A stretch of 64,000 nt of DNA from Sporomusaceae bacterium (GTDB taxonomy: Bacteria > Bacillota > Negativicutes > UBA1444), in the NCBI GenBank assembly GCA_018434355.1, contig JAHDPL010000019.1, forward strand, positions 124,001-188,000. Direction: 5' to 3'. The notes below the pieces were generated by a model that ran no database searches, had not been told where the DNA came from, and saw only the letters and a program-made list of their open reading frames with translations. Shown here piece after piece: positions 44,237 through 53,522 of this stretch; position 1 is the stretch's first letter; each line of letters opens with the position of its first letter. Both the position numbers and the translations under genes were made by a program.

Positions 44237-46078
44237 TCATTCTGCTGAAGGGATTCGCACCTCCAGCTTCATCTGCGCTGCGTCTTTACGAATGACAATA
44301 TATTTTTCCCACTTGGCGTCATTGCGTGCCACAGCCACGTTGTCGTGATAATCGGCAAACCGCAAGTGCGGGCCACGGCTCTCATCGCGCTCGCCAGCTG
44401 CTCGCAGCACCGCTTCGGCAGTCAGCAAAAGACTTTGGTTTTCGAAGCAGTAGGCCGCTCCTTTCTCGCCACAAGCAAAACCCCGTTGTTTTATTTCTTC
44501 CAGTTTCGCCAAACCTTGCCGAAGTCCTGCCTCGGTACGGACAATTCCGGCATATTGCTCGGTCAGTTGCTGCAACGAGCGGCGGAACTCAACCGCATCC
44601 ATCGCCTGTTCGCCGGCCGTGTTCAATTTATCCATGCTCTGCTTTAGCGCTTCCCTCAGAATGTTTTCTTGCGCAGCGTCAGGAGTCAGGGGCATTTGTC
44701 GCTTATGTTGGCGCACGTACTCCACCGCAGCTTCTCCGGCGATACGGCCGAAAACCTGGCAGTCAAGCAACGCATTGCCGCCGGGTCGATTGGCGCCGTG
44801 CTGGCCGCCAGCGGTCTCCCCGGCTGCCCAGACGGCAGGCAGTGTGGACCGCGCCTGGCGGTCAATCTTTATCCCTCCCTGAAAATGCTGCGCGCAGGCG
44901 GCTACTTCGATCAAATCGCCTTTATCCAGGTCGATCCCATATTCCTTAAACCAGTCGATCGATGGCTGATTGATCTCTTTCAGACGTTCAAGCGGCAATG
45001 AGTTTCTGGCCGCATCGCCCCGGTCGTTGGTCATTTCACGCCGATAGCGGGCTTTGTTTTCCTCAGTCAGCCAGTCAAAACAGAAACCAACGGGGTTGCA
45101 GCTAAAGTCCAGATATGTCTTGCGACCATCCTGCCACTCTTTGTACAAGGCAATGTCAATGACATGAGTCTTATGCTCAAACGAGACCGGCCAGGTCGCC
45201 CCTTTCTTGAATACTGTGTTGGCAATCTCGGCGGCAGAGGTACCCTCTGGAAAATACTTCGCCAGAAATTCTTCTCCCTCGGAATTGATCAAACGGGGAA
45301 TGGCGCGCATCATACTGCCGGAACAGTTAAACTTCGTCTTTGTCGAAGCAATGCCAATTTGAATGAATTCCATATTGACAAGCTCTGCTCCTGCCTCGTA
45401 CGCCAAAGCAAAGCCGTCGCCCGTCATGCCGCCGGGAAATACGTTGTGCTCATAAATCATGCCGCCGCCACCGGTTGCCACAATAACAGCCGGCGTGCGA
45501 ATGATGAACAAAGACCTCTCCGGCTGCTTTTCTCGGGTATCGGCGGCGACCACGCCGAGCAGTCGCTTGCCATCATGAATCAAGCGCACGACCATGGTAT
45601 ACTCCAATGCCTTGATTTGCAGTTCACAGAACCGTTTTACCAACGACTGTTCTATGTGATTGGCAGTACGCGGACCCGTATAGCAGGCCCGGGCGTACTC
45701 TGACCCATCAGTTACGAATTGGTCGGCCTTGCCGTTCTTCTTGACGAACGGAACCCCCAATCCATCAAGGTAATCAAATGCTTTTGCCGCTTCGTGCGCC
45801 AATACATCCGCCAGCGCTTTGTCAGAAACCTTGCCGCCGATGCGGTAAATGTCGTCGGCGTGATAGGTCCAGGCATCTTGGGTCCCCGGTTCGGTATAGG
45901 GCAATGTAGCATGAAAAGCCATCCTGTCGGAACAGGAATTTGCCGTTACGCCGCTCAGGCCGGGTTTCCCTTTGGTCGCCACCAGCACCGCCAGCTCCGG
46001 GGCTGCCTCCTGCGCCGCAATCGCCGCCCTGAGAGCCGCACCGCCGCTGCCGACAACCAGAATATCACAGTCCACCAT
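44237..46078 (-). CDS. FAD-dependent fumarate reductase/aspartate oxidase-family flavoprotein
   Basis: A 613-aa flavoprotein. FAD motifs are CDILVVGSGGAALRAAIAAQ at the N-terminus and AAGETAGGQHGANRPGGNAL near residue 430. A central capping domain and a C-terminal helical domain follow, as in fumarate reductase or succinate dehydrogenase A subunits and adenylylsulfate reductase A. The histidine used for covalent FAD is not in the usual SHT context. No iron-sulfur or membrane partner is encoded nearby, so it is probably soluble. It is encoded with a cupin and a shikimate dehydrogenase. The substrate is unknown. ATG at 46078 directly follows the cupin stop. Confidence 0.85.
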   Translation of the reverse strand: MVDCDILVVGSGGAALRAAIAAQEAAPELAVLVATKGKPGLSGVTANSCSDRMAFHATLPYTEPGTQDAWTYHADDIYRIGGKVSDKALADVLAHEAAKAFDYLDGLGVPFVKKNGKADQFVTDGSEYARACYTGPRTANHIEQSLVKRFCELQIKALEYTMVVRLIHDGKRLLGVVAADTREKQPERSLFIIRTPAVIVATGGGGMIYEHNVFPGGMTGDGFALAYEAGAELVNMEFIQIGIASTKTKFNCSGSMMRAIPRLINSEGEEFLAKYFPEGTSAAEIANTVFKKGATWPVSFEHKTHVIDIALYKEWQDGRKTYLDFSCNPVGFCFDWLTEENKARYRREMTNDRGDAARNSLPLERLKEINQPSIDWFKEYGIDLDKGDLIEVAACAQHFQGGIKIDRQARSTLPAVWAAGETAGGQHGANRPGGNALLDCQVFGRIAGEAAVEYVRQHKRQMPLTPDAAQENILREALKQSMDKLNTAGEQAMDAVEFRRSLQQLTEQYAGIVRTEAGLRQGLAKLEEIKQRGFACGEKGAAYCFENQSLLLTAEAVLRAAGERDESRGPHLRFADYHDNVAVARNDAKWEKYIVIRKDAAQMKLEVRIPSAE

Positions 46079-46080
46079 CT

Positions 46081-46461
46081 TCACGCCTGATCCGCTCCTT
46101 TCATTTCCTGCGCCCAATGCGCCGCCACCGTTTTCGGCGAATAGCAGAACATCATCACCATATCGGCCTGTCCCGAGTTGGTCAAAACATGCTCCAGATG
46201 CGGCCGGATGTAGATGCAGTCGCCGGACCGCACAGCCCGGGGTTCGCCACCGACCTCGATGCTGCCCTCTCCTTCGACAATAAAATAGACTTCCTCCTGC
46301 TCGTGCGAATGGATCGGCACCGAGCCGCCCGGAAAAATCGTCACATGTCCCATCACGAAATTCGTCGCTTCCAGTTTGGCGCCTGGCCCCACCATGACCC
46401 GGGTGCGCCGACCGGCCGGAAACTCCATGCCGGCAATGTCCGTTACATTGATAATCTCCAT
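46081..46461 (-). CDS. Cupin-domain protein
   Basis: A 126-aa single-domain cupin. Motif 1 reads GGSVPIHSHEQEEVYFIVEG (HxH-x4-E), and motif 2 follows at SGDCIYIRPHLEHVLTN with a further histidine, giving a three-His, one-Glu metal site. It may be a sugar or aromatic isomerase, a dioxygenase-like enzyme or a binding protein. GGAGCG precedes the ATG. It is part of the catabolic operon between the isomerase-like and flavoprotein genes. Confidence 0.87.
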   Translation of the reverse strand: MEIINVTDIAGMEFPAGRRTRVMVGPGAKLEATNFVMGHVTIFPGGSVPIHSHEQEEVYFIVEGEGSIEVGGEPRAVRSGDCIYIRPHLEHVLTNSGQADMVMMFCYSPKTVAAHWAQEMKGADQA

Positions 46462-46493
46462 CCTGCAGATTCGCTCCTTTGTCAGTTTAATTG

Positions 46494-47810
46494 CTAACGG
46501 ACGGCAATTCCCAGCGGTCCTTCCAGAATGGCTCGGATTTGGTCTTCATAGTCGCCGAACAGCACCATGTGATGACAGCCCAGCGATTGTGCAATCCGCC
46601 GCTCGCTGGAATCGATCCGGAAGCGGAACTGGGTCCGGCAGGTATCTTCGTCAGGATTGTCAATGAAATCAGCCGTAAACAGCGTCGCCTCGGAAAACTC
46701 ATTGCCGATGCGGAACAGCGTCGCCTTGCCGATTGCCGGCAATTCAATCCGCTGCGCCATGCTGAGACCGGTCTCATGATGCGAACGCACCGTGATTTTG
46801 GCAGCCTGATCGCCGCCGAGTCGCCGCGGCGCCGTGCAGTGAACGATATCGAGCGTATTGTCGATGTGGTAGACCGGGTTGCCCGTAAACACCGGCAATC
46901 CAGACACAGCTTTGCCGACCACCATCGAGACCGCTGCATCAATATCGCCTTCACAGGCAGCTACGACTCCCGGCTCATCATTCAGCAGCGACAAGGCCAG
47001 ACAGGAAGTGACTTTCAGTTGCTTGACCAGTGAAAAACAGGAAATCGCCAGCGCGTTAGCCCGATAGCGCTCCATCAGTTTCTTCAGCGCCAGGTACAAT
47101 CGATAGGCGTCTTCAATTTGTTCAACGGACGGCTCCACACAGGCAGCCGCCGCTGCCAGATACGCCTCGGAAAACAGCCTGACCGCCGCAGCATCCCGCG
47201 GGATATCGCCATATTCGGCAAACAACTCTTCCAGTCCGATATGCACCGACTGAATCCCGAGCCGGTCTTCCAACCATCGCTCATCGACACTGGTCGATAC
47301 GACCCATTGCTGGGTATAGCCGATGATCAACAAACGGGTCTTTTGGATCTTCTCCATGGTTTCCAGCATATTCAGCTGTTGTTGCAGCGAATCGGCATCA
47401 TAGACCCGCTCCACTCGGACATCACGATTTTTCAGGTGGGCCCAACAATCCATGACCGCCGGCAGGGCATTGCGGGATGCGATGGCGCGGATGGTCGCCT
47501 CCACCGGTTCCTCAAACAGCCCATCACCAGGGAAATACCACCATAACAGCGACGGTTTCGCCGCCTTGGCGATCGTCAACAGCCAGCGCTGGGTCGCCCC
47601 GGACATGGTCACGAGCAAAGGCGTCGTACCGGCTTCCAGCGCCGGGAAATCATCCACCGCCGACTGGTCGGTGATGTAAAACGGCGCCAACAGTTCATTA
47701 CCAGAGGGAACCATCGTTTGGATTTCCGCAAGCAAAACTTCGGCATCGGTCATAAACTGTTCGTGTTGATAATATACCGTACTGGCAAAAAAAACTGGTT
47801 GAATCCGCAT
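46494..47810 (-). CDS. L-fucose/arabinose isomerase-like protein
   Basis: A 438-aa protein of the FucI/AraA-like sugar isomerase superfamily. The first 170 residues form a Rossmann-like region (PLLVTMSGATQRWLLTIAKA, WYFPGDGLFEEP). The C-terminal half carries CFSLVKQLKVTSCLALSLLN, EGDIDAAVSM and the metal-region HCTAPRRLGG and RSHHETGLSM. True fucose isomerases are longer (about 590 aa), so this is the shorter uncharacterised branch. ATG at 47810 has AGGAGG eight bases before. It follows livF and suggests the imported substrate may be a polyol or sugar acid. Confidence 0.78.
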   Translation of the reverse strand: MRIQPVFFASTVYYQHEQFMTDAEVLLAEIQTMVPSGNELLAPFYITDQSAVDDFPALEAGTTPLLVTMSGATQRWLLTIAKAAKPSLLWWYFPGDGLFEEPVEATIRAIASRNALPAVMDCWAHLKNRDVRVERVYDADSLQQQLNMLETMEKIQKTRLLIIGYTQQWVVSTSVDERWLEDRLGIQSVHIGLEELFAEYGDIPRDAAAVRLFSEAYLAAAAACVEPSVEQIEDAYRLYLALKKLMERYRANALAISCFSLVKQLKVTSCLALSLLNDEPGVVAACEGDIDAAVSMVVGKAVSGLPVFTGNPVYHIDNTLDIVHCTAPRRLGGDQAAKITVRSHHETGLSMAQRIELPAIGKATLFRIGNEFSEATLFTADFIDNPDEDTCRTQFRFRIDSSERRIAQSLGCHHMVLFGDYEDQIRAILEGPLGIAVR

Positions 47811-47825
47811 CACCAAATCCTCCTG

Positions 47826-48533
47826 CTATTCTTTCTCGCCGAGATAGGCTCGTTTTACCGCCGGATCACACAACAAATCGCGACCTTTGCCTTCCATCGT
47901 CACGTGGCCGTTCTCCAGCACATAGGCATAATCGCTCAGCGCCAGCGCTTTTTTCGCATTTTGCTCCACCAATAGCACGGTGATCCCCTGCTGACGGATC
48001 TGGCCGATCAGGTCAAAAATACTTTTCACAATAATCGGCGCCAAGCCAAGGGACGGTTCATCGAGCAGAATCAGCTCCGGTTCCGACATCAAGCCCCGAC
48101 ATACGGCCAGCATCTGCTGTTCGCCGCCGGACAGCGTACCGGCTTGCTGATGTTTGCGGCTGCCCAGAATCGGATACAGTTCCATCATCTTGTTGACATT
48201 GCTGCGCAGATGCTTGGGGTCACGCAGAATATAGCCGCCAGCCAGCAGATTTTCTTCCACGGTCAGTCCGGCGAAAATCTTGCGCCCTTCCGGTACCTGT
48301 ACGATGCCCTGCTGGACAATCGAGTGCGGAACCCATCCCAATTCCTGCCCTTTGAATTTTATGCCGCCCTGATGTTGTTTCACCAGGCCGGAAATCGTGT
48401 TCAGCAGCGTCGTTTTGCCTGCCCCGTTCGAACCGATGATACTGACGATGCTTCCCTGCGGCACCGTAATCGACACACCGGACAGGGCCTGGATATGACC
48501 ATAGGAAACATGCAGATTCTCTACAACAAGCAT
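47826..48533 (-). CDS. livF: Branched-chain-type ABC transporter ATP-binding protein LivF
   Basis: A 235-aa ABC ATPase with Walker A GSNGAGKTT, signature LSGGEQQML, Walker B LILLDEPSLGL and the LivF-type ending. It pairs with LivG to power the LivH-LivM permease. AGGAGGACGAGGC precedes its ATG, which lies inside the end of livG (13-base overlap). Confidence 0.95.
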   Translation of the reverse strand: MLVVENLHVSYGHIQALSGVSITVPQGSIVSIIGSNGAGKTTLLNTISGLVKQHQGGIKFKGQELGWVPHSIVQQGIVQVPEGRKIFAGLTVEENLLAGGYILRDPKHLRSNVNKMMELYPILGSRKHQQAGTLSGGEQQMLAVCRGLMSEPELILLDEPSLGLAPIIVKSIFDLIGQIRQQGITVLLVEQNAKKALALSDYAYVLENGHVTMEGKGRDLLCDPAVKRAYLGEKE

Positions 48534-49300
48534 GCCTCGTCCTCCTCTCCGATGTAAGCGGTGGTCACGTCACGGTTGTTTTGTATCTCGGCCGGCGTCC
48601 CGTGTGCCAGCAGCTTGCCGAAGTTGAGTACATAGATATTGGCGCACAGTGTCATGATCACTTCCATCCGATGCTCAATCACCAACACCGACAGATCAAA
48701 CTGGTCGTGCAATCGTTGCACCAGCTGGATAAATTCCTGTACCTCGCTCGGGTTGAGTCCGGCCGCCGGTTCATCCAGCAACAGTACTTTGGGTTTTGAG
48801 GCCAACGCCCGCGCCAGCTCCAATTTCCGTTGCAAACCGTAGGGTAAGTTCTCCGGCTTTTCATTTTCCAGCCCAGACAGGCCCACCAGTTCCAAAAAGG
48901 AACGGCTCATGTCACGCACTTCTTTCTCCCGGTTCCGCTTGCGTCTGCTGAACAGGAAGACATCGGCCAGATTATACGACGAATAGGGGTCGGCTGCCGT
49001 CATGACATTTTCGATCAGGTTGAGGCCCTTGAACAAACGAATATTCTGAAATGTCCTGGCCAATCCGCGCTGGGTGATCTCGTGCTGCGGCAGACCGCTG
49101 ATCAGTTTACCGTCCAGAAACACCTCTCCGGCATCGATCGGATACACGCCGGTCAGCAGGTTGAATGCCGTTGTCTTGCCGGCCCCGTTGGGCCCGATGA
49201 TCCCGACGATCTGCCGGTCGTCCACGGTAAAGGAAAAATCCTGGATTGCCTGCACGCCGCCAAACGCCTTGCACAGACCCTTTGCTTCCAGTTTGCTCAT
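48521..49300 (-). CDS. livG: Branched-chain-type ABC transporter ATP-binding protein LivG
   Basis: A 259-aa ABC ATPase with Walker A GPNGAGKTT, the Q-loop region ITQRGLARTFQNIRLF, the signature-like region LPYGLQRKLELARAL, Walker B VLLLDEPAAGL and the LivG-specific tail GTPAEIQNNRDVTTAYIGEE. The signature has LPYG where LSYG is usual. It overlaps livM by ATGA and livF by 13 bases. Confidence 0.95.
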   Translation of the reverse strand: MSKLEAKGLCKAFGGVQAIQDFSFTVDDRQIVGIIGPNGAGKTTAFNLLTGVYPIDAGEVFLDGKLISGLPQHEITQRGLARTFQNIRLFKGLNLIENVMTAADPYSSYNLADVFLFSRRKRNREKEVRDMSRSFLELVGLSGLENEKPENLPYGLQRKLELARALASKPKVLLLDEPAAGLNPSEVQEFIQLVQRLHDQFDLSVLVIEHRMEVIMTLCANIYVLNFGKLLAHGTPAEIQNNRDVTTAYIGEEDEACLL

Positions 49301-50157
49301 GCTGCCTTAGCCCCCTTCTTGCCCAGCTGACGCAGCCATTTGTAGGAGAGTTCAAATTCACCAAAGATCCCTACCGGCCGGAAGTTGATGATTAGCAGCA
49401 CAATGACGCAGTAGATCGCGATCCGCCACTCCGAAGCAAACCGCAGCATTTCCGGCAACCCGGTCAACAGGAACGTGGCGAACACCGATCCGGTCAGGCT
49501 GTTGATCCCGCCGACGAATACGATGATGATCCATTCGGCCGACACGATCCAGCCAAAAGACCCGGGTTCGACATAGGTCGTATAAAAGGCGTACAATACA
49601 CCGGCATAGCTGGTCATGGCCGCGGCAAACAAAAATGTTACCAGCTTGACCCGATTCACGTTGATCCCCATCGCCTTGGCCGCCAGTTCATCACTGCGCA
49701 GCGCCAGGCATTGCCGCCCGTACTTGGAATACTTGTAGCCGGCCACGATCGTCAGACAGACCGCCACGCTCAGCCAGACCACCCAAAAGCTGGTATAGCG
49801 GGGAATGCCCGACAGCCCCATCGCGCCGCCGGTCAGGTTGGTCGAGTTGTTCAGCAGGGCGATGATCGCCTCGCCAAAACCAAAGGTAACCAAAGAGATG
49901 TAATCGCGGCGCAGCCGTACCGTCGGATAGCCGACGATCATTCCGGCAACCAGGCCGGCCGACATCGCCGCAACGACTGCAAGCGGAAACGGAGTAGCAA
50001 AATCCTTGACCAGCACGGCCGCAGTGTAGGCGCCGACTGAAAAAAACGCGGCCTGCCCGAAAGAAAACAAACCGGTCAATCCGGTAACCATATAGGAACC
50101 AAGCACGCCAATCAGCGTAATCCCGGTAAAAGTCAGGATCGTAATAATGTATTCCAA
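49297..50157 (-). CDS. livM: Branched-chain-type ABC transporter permease LivM
   Basis: A 286-aa permease with about eight to ten helices. It carries GYPTVRLRRDYISLVTFGFGE and YGRQCLALRSDELAAKAMG, the EAA-like cytoplasmic loop of LivM. It forms the channel with LivH. Family members import branched-chain amino acids, amides or aromatic acids. Confidence 0.93.
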   Translation of the reverse strand: MEYIITILTFTGITLIGVLGSYMVTGLTGLFSFGQAAFFSVGAYTAAVLVKDFATPFPLAVVAAMSAGLVAGMIVGYPTVRLRRDYISLVTFGFGEAIIALLNNSTNLTGGAMGLSGIPRYTSFWVVWLSVAVCLTIVAGYKYSKYGRQCLALRSDELAAKAMGINVNRVKLVTFLFAAAMTSYAGVLYAFYTTYVEPGSFGWIVSAEWIIIVFVGGINSLTGSVFATFLLTGLPEMLRFASEWRIAIYCVIVLLIINFRPVGIFGEFELSYKWLRQLGKKGAKAA

Positions 50158-50173
50158 CGTCTGCTGCCCTCCC

Positions 50174-51064
50174 CTACGCCTTTTCCTGTACGATCACGCC
50201 GGCAATGCCGCGCGGACGAACCAACAGGAAGGTTAGCATGATGATAAAAACAAACACCGGCGCAATTCCCGCGCCGACCGCACTGATCAGGGTTACTTCC
50301 AGCACTCCCAGCAAAACCGCGCCGATCATCGCACCGGTTATGCTGCCGAGGCCACCGATCACCGAAGCGATAAAGCCTTTGACGATCAATTGTCCCAGCT
50401 GCGGGTACAACGTGTAATTGATGCCGAGAAAGACCCCTGCGACCCCGCCGAGAATCCCGGCGGCGATGAACGTAGCCATGACCACCCGGTTCGAGTCCAT
50501 CCCCATCAAGTTCGCTGTATTCACGTCAAACGACAGAGCCCGGATCGCCAGGCCAATTTTGGTCCGGTACAATACCCACAACAAAATCATCAGAGCCGTC
50601 GAGGAAAACACCAGCATCAACAAGTCCGTCAGGGCAATATTTACATGGAATAACTCGACAACCGACAATTCAAAGAACTTGGGATAAGAATAAAAAGTGC
50701 TGCTGGCAAAAATGGTCACGATATTTTCCATCAGGATGCCCATCGTAATCGAGGAAATAAAATAGTAGATGACCGGGCTGTTGTTGTTGCGAATCCGACG
50801 AAACGCCATCCGTTCCAGCACGATGCCGACAATCGCCCCGGCCAACGCCGCACTGACCAGGGTGGCTCCGAACAGCGGCAACCCGCTCAGCCAGCGACTG
50901 AAAAACAGGGAAGCGGCCAGGCCAATATAGGCGGTCAGTGTCATTACGCCGCCATGGGCAAAGTTGGAAAATTTGAGAATGTTGAAAACCAGGGCAAATC
51001 CCACAGCGATCAGGGCATACACCGAGCCTAGGGACACTCCGTTCAACAATTGCTGAATGCTCAC
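50174..51064 (-). CDS. livH: Branched-chain-type ABC transporter permease LivH
   Basis: A 296-aa permease beginning VSIQQLLNGVSLGSVYALIA, the standard LivH start, with about eight helices and a coupling loop around SFDVNTANLMGMDSNRVV. GTG at 51064 has GGAGG eight bases before it and is preferred to the first codon of the frame at 51079. A hairpin lies between it and the upstream binding-protein gene. Confidence 0.93.
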   Translation of the reverse strand: MSIQQLLNGVSLGSVYALIAVGFALVFNILKFSNFAHGGVMTLTAYIGLAASLFFSRWLSGLPLFGATLVSAALAGAIVGIVLERMAFRRIRNNNSPVIYYFISSITMGILMENIVTIFASSTFYSYPKFFELSVVELFHVNIALTDLLMLVFSSTALMILLWVLYRTKIGLAIRALSFDVNTANLMGMDSNRVVMATFIAAGILGGVAGVFLGINYTLYPQLGQLIVKGFIASVIGGLGSITGAMIGAVLLGVLEVTLISAVGAGIAPVFVFIIMLTFLLVRPRGIAGVIVQEKA

Positions 51065-51140
51065 CCGGACTACCTCCACTCAATACTTCACAGATTCTAT
51101 ATTCAAGGATGCTATTGCACCACATGCTCTCTGTTTAACT

Positions 51141-51169
51141 GGCGGGCTGCCGACCAGCAGCAACCCGCC
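51141..51169 (-). other. Intercistronic hairpin between binding-protein and permease genes
   Basis: On the minus strand GGCGGGTTGC pairs with GCAGCCCGCC (one mismatch) around a 9-base loop, and no T run follows. Such hairpins commonly stabilise the upstream mRNA or partly stop transcription, so that binding protein is made in excess over permease. Confidence 0.5.
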
Positions 51170-51180
51170 GGGGCGTCGAG

Positions 51181-52389
51181 TTACAATTTCTTGTGTTTCT
51201 CCGGCACGTAACGGCCGACTTCAATGTATTTTCCTTTTTCCATTTTGAAGATCACCATCGATAAGCCAACGGGTTGATGGGTCTTGGGCGACAGCGTGAT
51301 CACGCCGGTTGCGCCTTGCATGTCTTTGATCTGTTCCAAGCCCTTGATCAGGTCTTCCGGTTTGGTACTGTTCATTTTTTTCGCCGCTTCAGCAATCAAC
51401 ATGATTTTGTCATAGCCCAGATAAGCTTTATTGATTGGTTCTTCGTTATTGTATTTTGCTTTGTAGGCATTGCGGACTTCCACCAACTGCGGCTCTTTTT
51501 CCGAGAAATTGTTGGCAAAGAACGCATTGTCCGCCGCTTCCGGATCGTTGATGTTCTGGGCAAACGGTGCTGCCAGATCCAGGCCGTCTACGATGGGGAT
51601 GTTCACACCGGCTTGTTTGCGCTGTTTAAACAGAATAACCAATTCCTGAGTATAGTTCGGCGCATACAGAACATCGGCGCCGGATTCCTTGATTTTTGCC
51701 AGTTGGGTCTTGTAGTCTTTGTCATCTTTGGTGTATTTCTCTTCGATGACGATTTTGGCGCCCAGGCTTTCGGCATATTCTTTGAACGGTTTGATCAGCG
51801 AAACCGAATACGCGTTGGACTGGTTATAGAAGATGGCGATCTTTTTCAAGCCAAGCTTCTCAACTGCGTATCCTGCCATAATTTCCGCATACTGCACACT
51901 GCTGGGCTGCATCAGGAACATGGCGGTTTGTGGCTTGCCGTCCTGACCGACGGTAACTCGGGGATCGATAAAACTGCCAACCACCGGAACTTTTTTACTG
52001 TTGGCGATCGGGGCAATGGCCAGACCGATATTGGAAATGGGCGGTCCGAGAACGGCAATCGCTTTTTCCTGGTCTACCAGACGATTGTAGGCGTTGATGG
52101 CTTCTTTGGGATCACCTTTGGTATCGAGCGTTACCAACTTGATTTTCTTGCCATTGATGCCACCTTTGGCATTGAGCTTCTCAATTGCGACTTCCGCACC
52201 GCGGGTCACCGCATTGCCAAACACCGAAGTCGTGCCGCTCATGTCCTGGATGCTACCGATTACCAGCATTTCCGCTGGTTTGGCCGCTCCGCCGCCGCCA
52301 CCGCTGCCGCCGCCACAGCCCACCAAAGCCAGACTGACAACAAATAAAGCCACCATTGCGAGAACCAGATGTTTGTTGTTAAACTTCAC
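51181..52389 (-). CDS. ABC transporter substrate-binding lipoprotein (LivJ family)
   Basis: A 402-aa type I periplasmic binding protein. The signal peptide ends in the lipobox LALVGC, so Cys25 is probably lipidated, followed by a Gly/Ser linker. The mature fold starts MLVIGSIQDMSGTTSVFGNA and keeps the LivJ/AmiC hinge (AVLGPPISNIGLAIAPIANS and VVGSFIDPRV). Start is GTG at 52389 after GAGGAGG. Ligand class is not fixed; the operon context argues against a plain amino acid. Confidence 0.93.
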   Translation of the reverse strand: MKFNNKHLVLAMVALFVVSLALVGCGGGSGGGGGAAKPAEMLVIGSIQDMSGTTSVFGNAVTRGAEVAIEKLNAKGGINGKKIKLVTLDTKGDPKEAINAYNRLVDQEKAIAVLGPPISNIGLAIAPIANSKKVPVVGSFIDPRVTVGQDGKPQTAMFLMQPSSVQYAEIMAGYAVEKLGLKKIAIFYNQSNAYSVSLIKPFKEYAESLGAKIVIEEKYTKDDKDYKTQLAKIKESGADVLYAPNYTQELVILFKQRKQAGVNIPIVDGLDLAAPFAQNINDPEAADNAFFANNFSEKEPQLVEVRNAYKAKYNNEEPINKAYLGYDKIMLIAEAAKKMNSTKPEDLIKGLEQIKDMQGATGVITLSPKTHQPVGLSMVIFKMEKGKYIEVGRYVPEKHKKL

Positions 52390-52427
52390 TCTGCATCTTC
52401 CTCCTCTTTCGCTTGCACTTTTTGAGC

Positions 52428-53516
52428 TTAGGGCGCCAGCACCGCTTTCAACGCATCCCGTTGCGCCATTGCCGCCAACGCCTCATTTGCCTGTTCCAAC
52501 GAGAACCGGTGCGTAATCATCCGGGCAAACAGCTCCGGCCTTTCCAATACCAGTTTCATCGCCTGCCAAGTGTGACGCGTTCCTGACACCCAAACCCCCT
52601 GGATCTTCAAATTCTTGCTGACCACCTCCTGAAAAAAATCGATCTGACAATTGCCCGGCGGCTGGGAAAAACCGATGGAAACATAAGCGCCGCCAGAACG
52701 GACCAACTTTATCCCCTCGTGAACTGCCGAAGGATCGCCAACCGCCTCGACGACAAAATCCACGCCGCGACCACGAGTTTTATCCATGATTGCCTGTTTG
52801 CGGTCTTCCAGACTCAGTTCACGCCGGTTCAGCGTCAATGTTGCGCCAAATTCGCGGCAGGTCTGCAACCGGTTTTCCGAACCGCCGATGACGATGATCT
52901 CTTGCGCACCCAGCTGTTTGGCAAATGCGACAGCATAAACGCCGAGCGGGCCCGGTCCTTGAATCAGCACGGTATCGCCAAAATCCGGCCGGTGCAGGTC
53001 AAAGGCATGCGCCACCGTTGCGCCGGAGCAGGACGCCGAGACCAGAATCGCCGGATCAACATCGGCAGCCACCTTAAAAATATCGGTATCGGCCGTCAAC
53101 AACATCTCCTGAGAATAGCAACCGTTCACATATGGCGCTACTTTGCTGGACCGGTTGATGCCGTAAACCTTGCGGTTTTTGCAAAGCGCCGGTTCATTGA
53201 GGACCGCGCAGTGAAAGCAGCGGTGACAGCTGACGCCGCGATTCCAGAGAATCAGATCGCCACTCTTCAGTAGCTCGCCCTCCACCGTCCGTTTCTCGCC
53301 CTTGACCTCCAAAATCCGCCCGACTCCTTCATGCCCCAAAATGATCGGCAGCGGCGTCCGCGGATCTTCGCCGCGCAACATGTGGACATCGGAACCGCAG
53401 ACCCCTGCTGCTTCCAGCTTGATCAGCACTTCCCCATCCTGAAGCGACGGGATTTCAAATTCCCGCATCACCAGCGGTTGATTAAAGGCCTCCAGTACCA
53501 TTGCCCTTGTCTTCAA
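52428..53516 (-). CDS. Zinc-dependent medium-chain alcohol dehydrogenase
   Basis: A 362-aa MDR dehydrogenase. The catalytic zinc ligands are in AGVCGSDVHMLRG and GHEGVG, and the structural zinc motif is CHRCFHCAVLNEPALC. The cofactor loop is VLIQGPGPLGVYAVAFAKQ, and IVIGGSENRL suggests NAD(H). It would oxidise a secondary alcohol or polyol, sorbitol-dehydrogenase-like. Start is TTG with GGGGAG upstream, seven bases after the OYE gene stop. Confidence 0.92.
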   Translation of the reverse strand: MKTRAMVLEAFNQPLVMREFEIPSLQDGEVLIKLEAAGVCGSDVHMLRGEDPRTPLPIILGHEGVGRILEVKGEKRTVEGELLKSGDLILWNRGVSCHRCFHCAVLNEPALCKNRKVYGINRSSKVAPYVNGCYSQEMLLTADTDIFKVAADVDPAILVSASCSGATVAHAFDLHRPDFGDTVLIQGPGPLGVYAVAFAKQLGAQEIIVIGGSENRLQTCREFGATLTLNRRELSLEDRKQAIMDKTRGRGVDFVVEAVGDPSAVHEGIKLVRSGGAYVSIGFSQPPGNCQIDFFQEVVSKNLKIQGVWVSGTRHTWQAMKLVLERPELFARMITHRFSLEQANEALAAMAQRDALKAVLAP

Positions 53517-53522
53517 CTCAGA

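Noticed and set aside
44237-46078. Calling the flavoprotein a respiratory fumarate reductase or SDH subunit
   Set aside because: No iron-sulfur or cytochrome subunit is adjacent and the covalent-FAD histidine context is missing, so only the superfamily is claimed.
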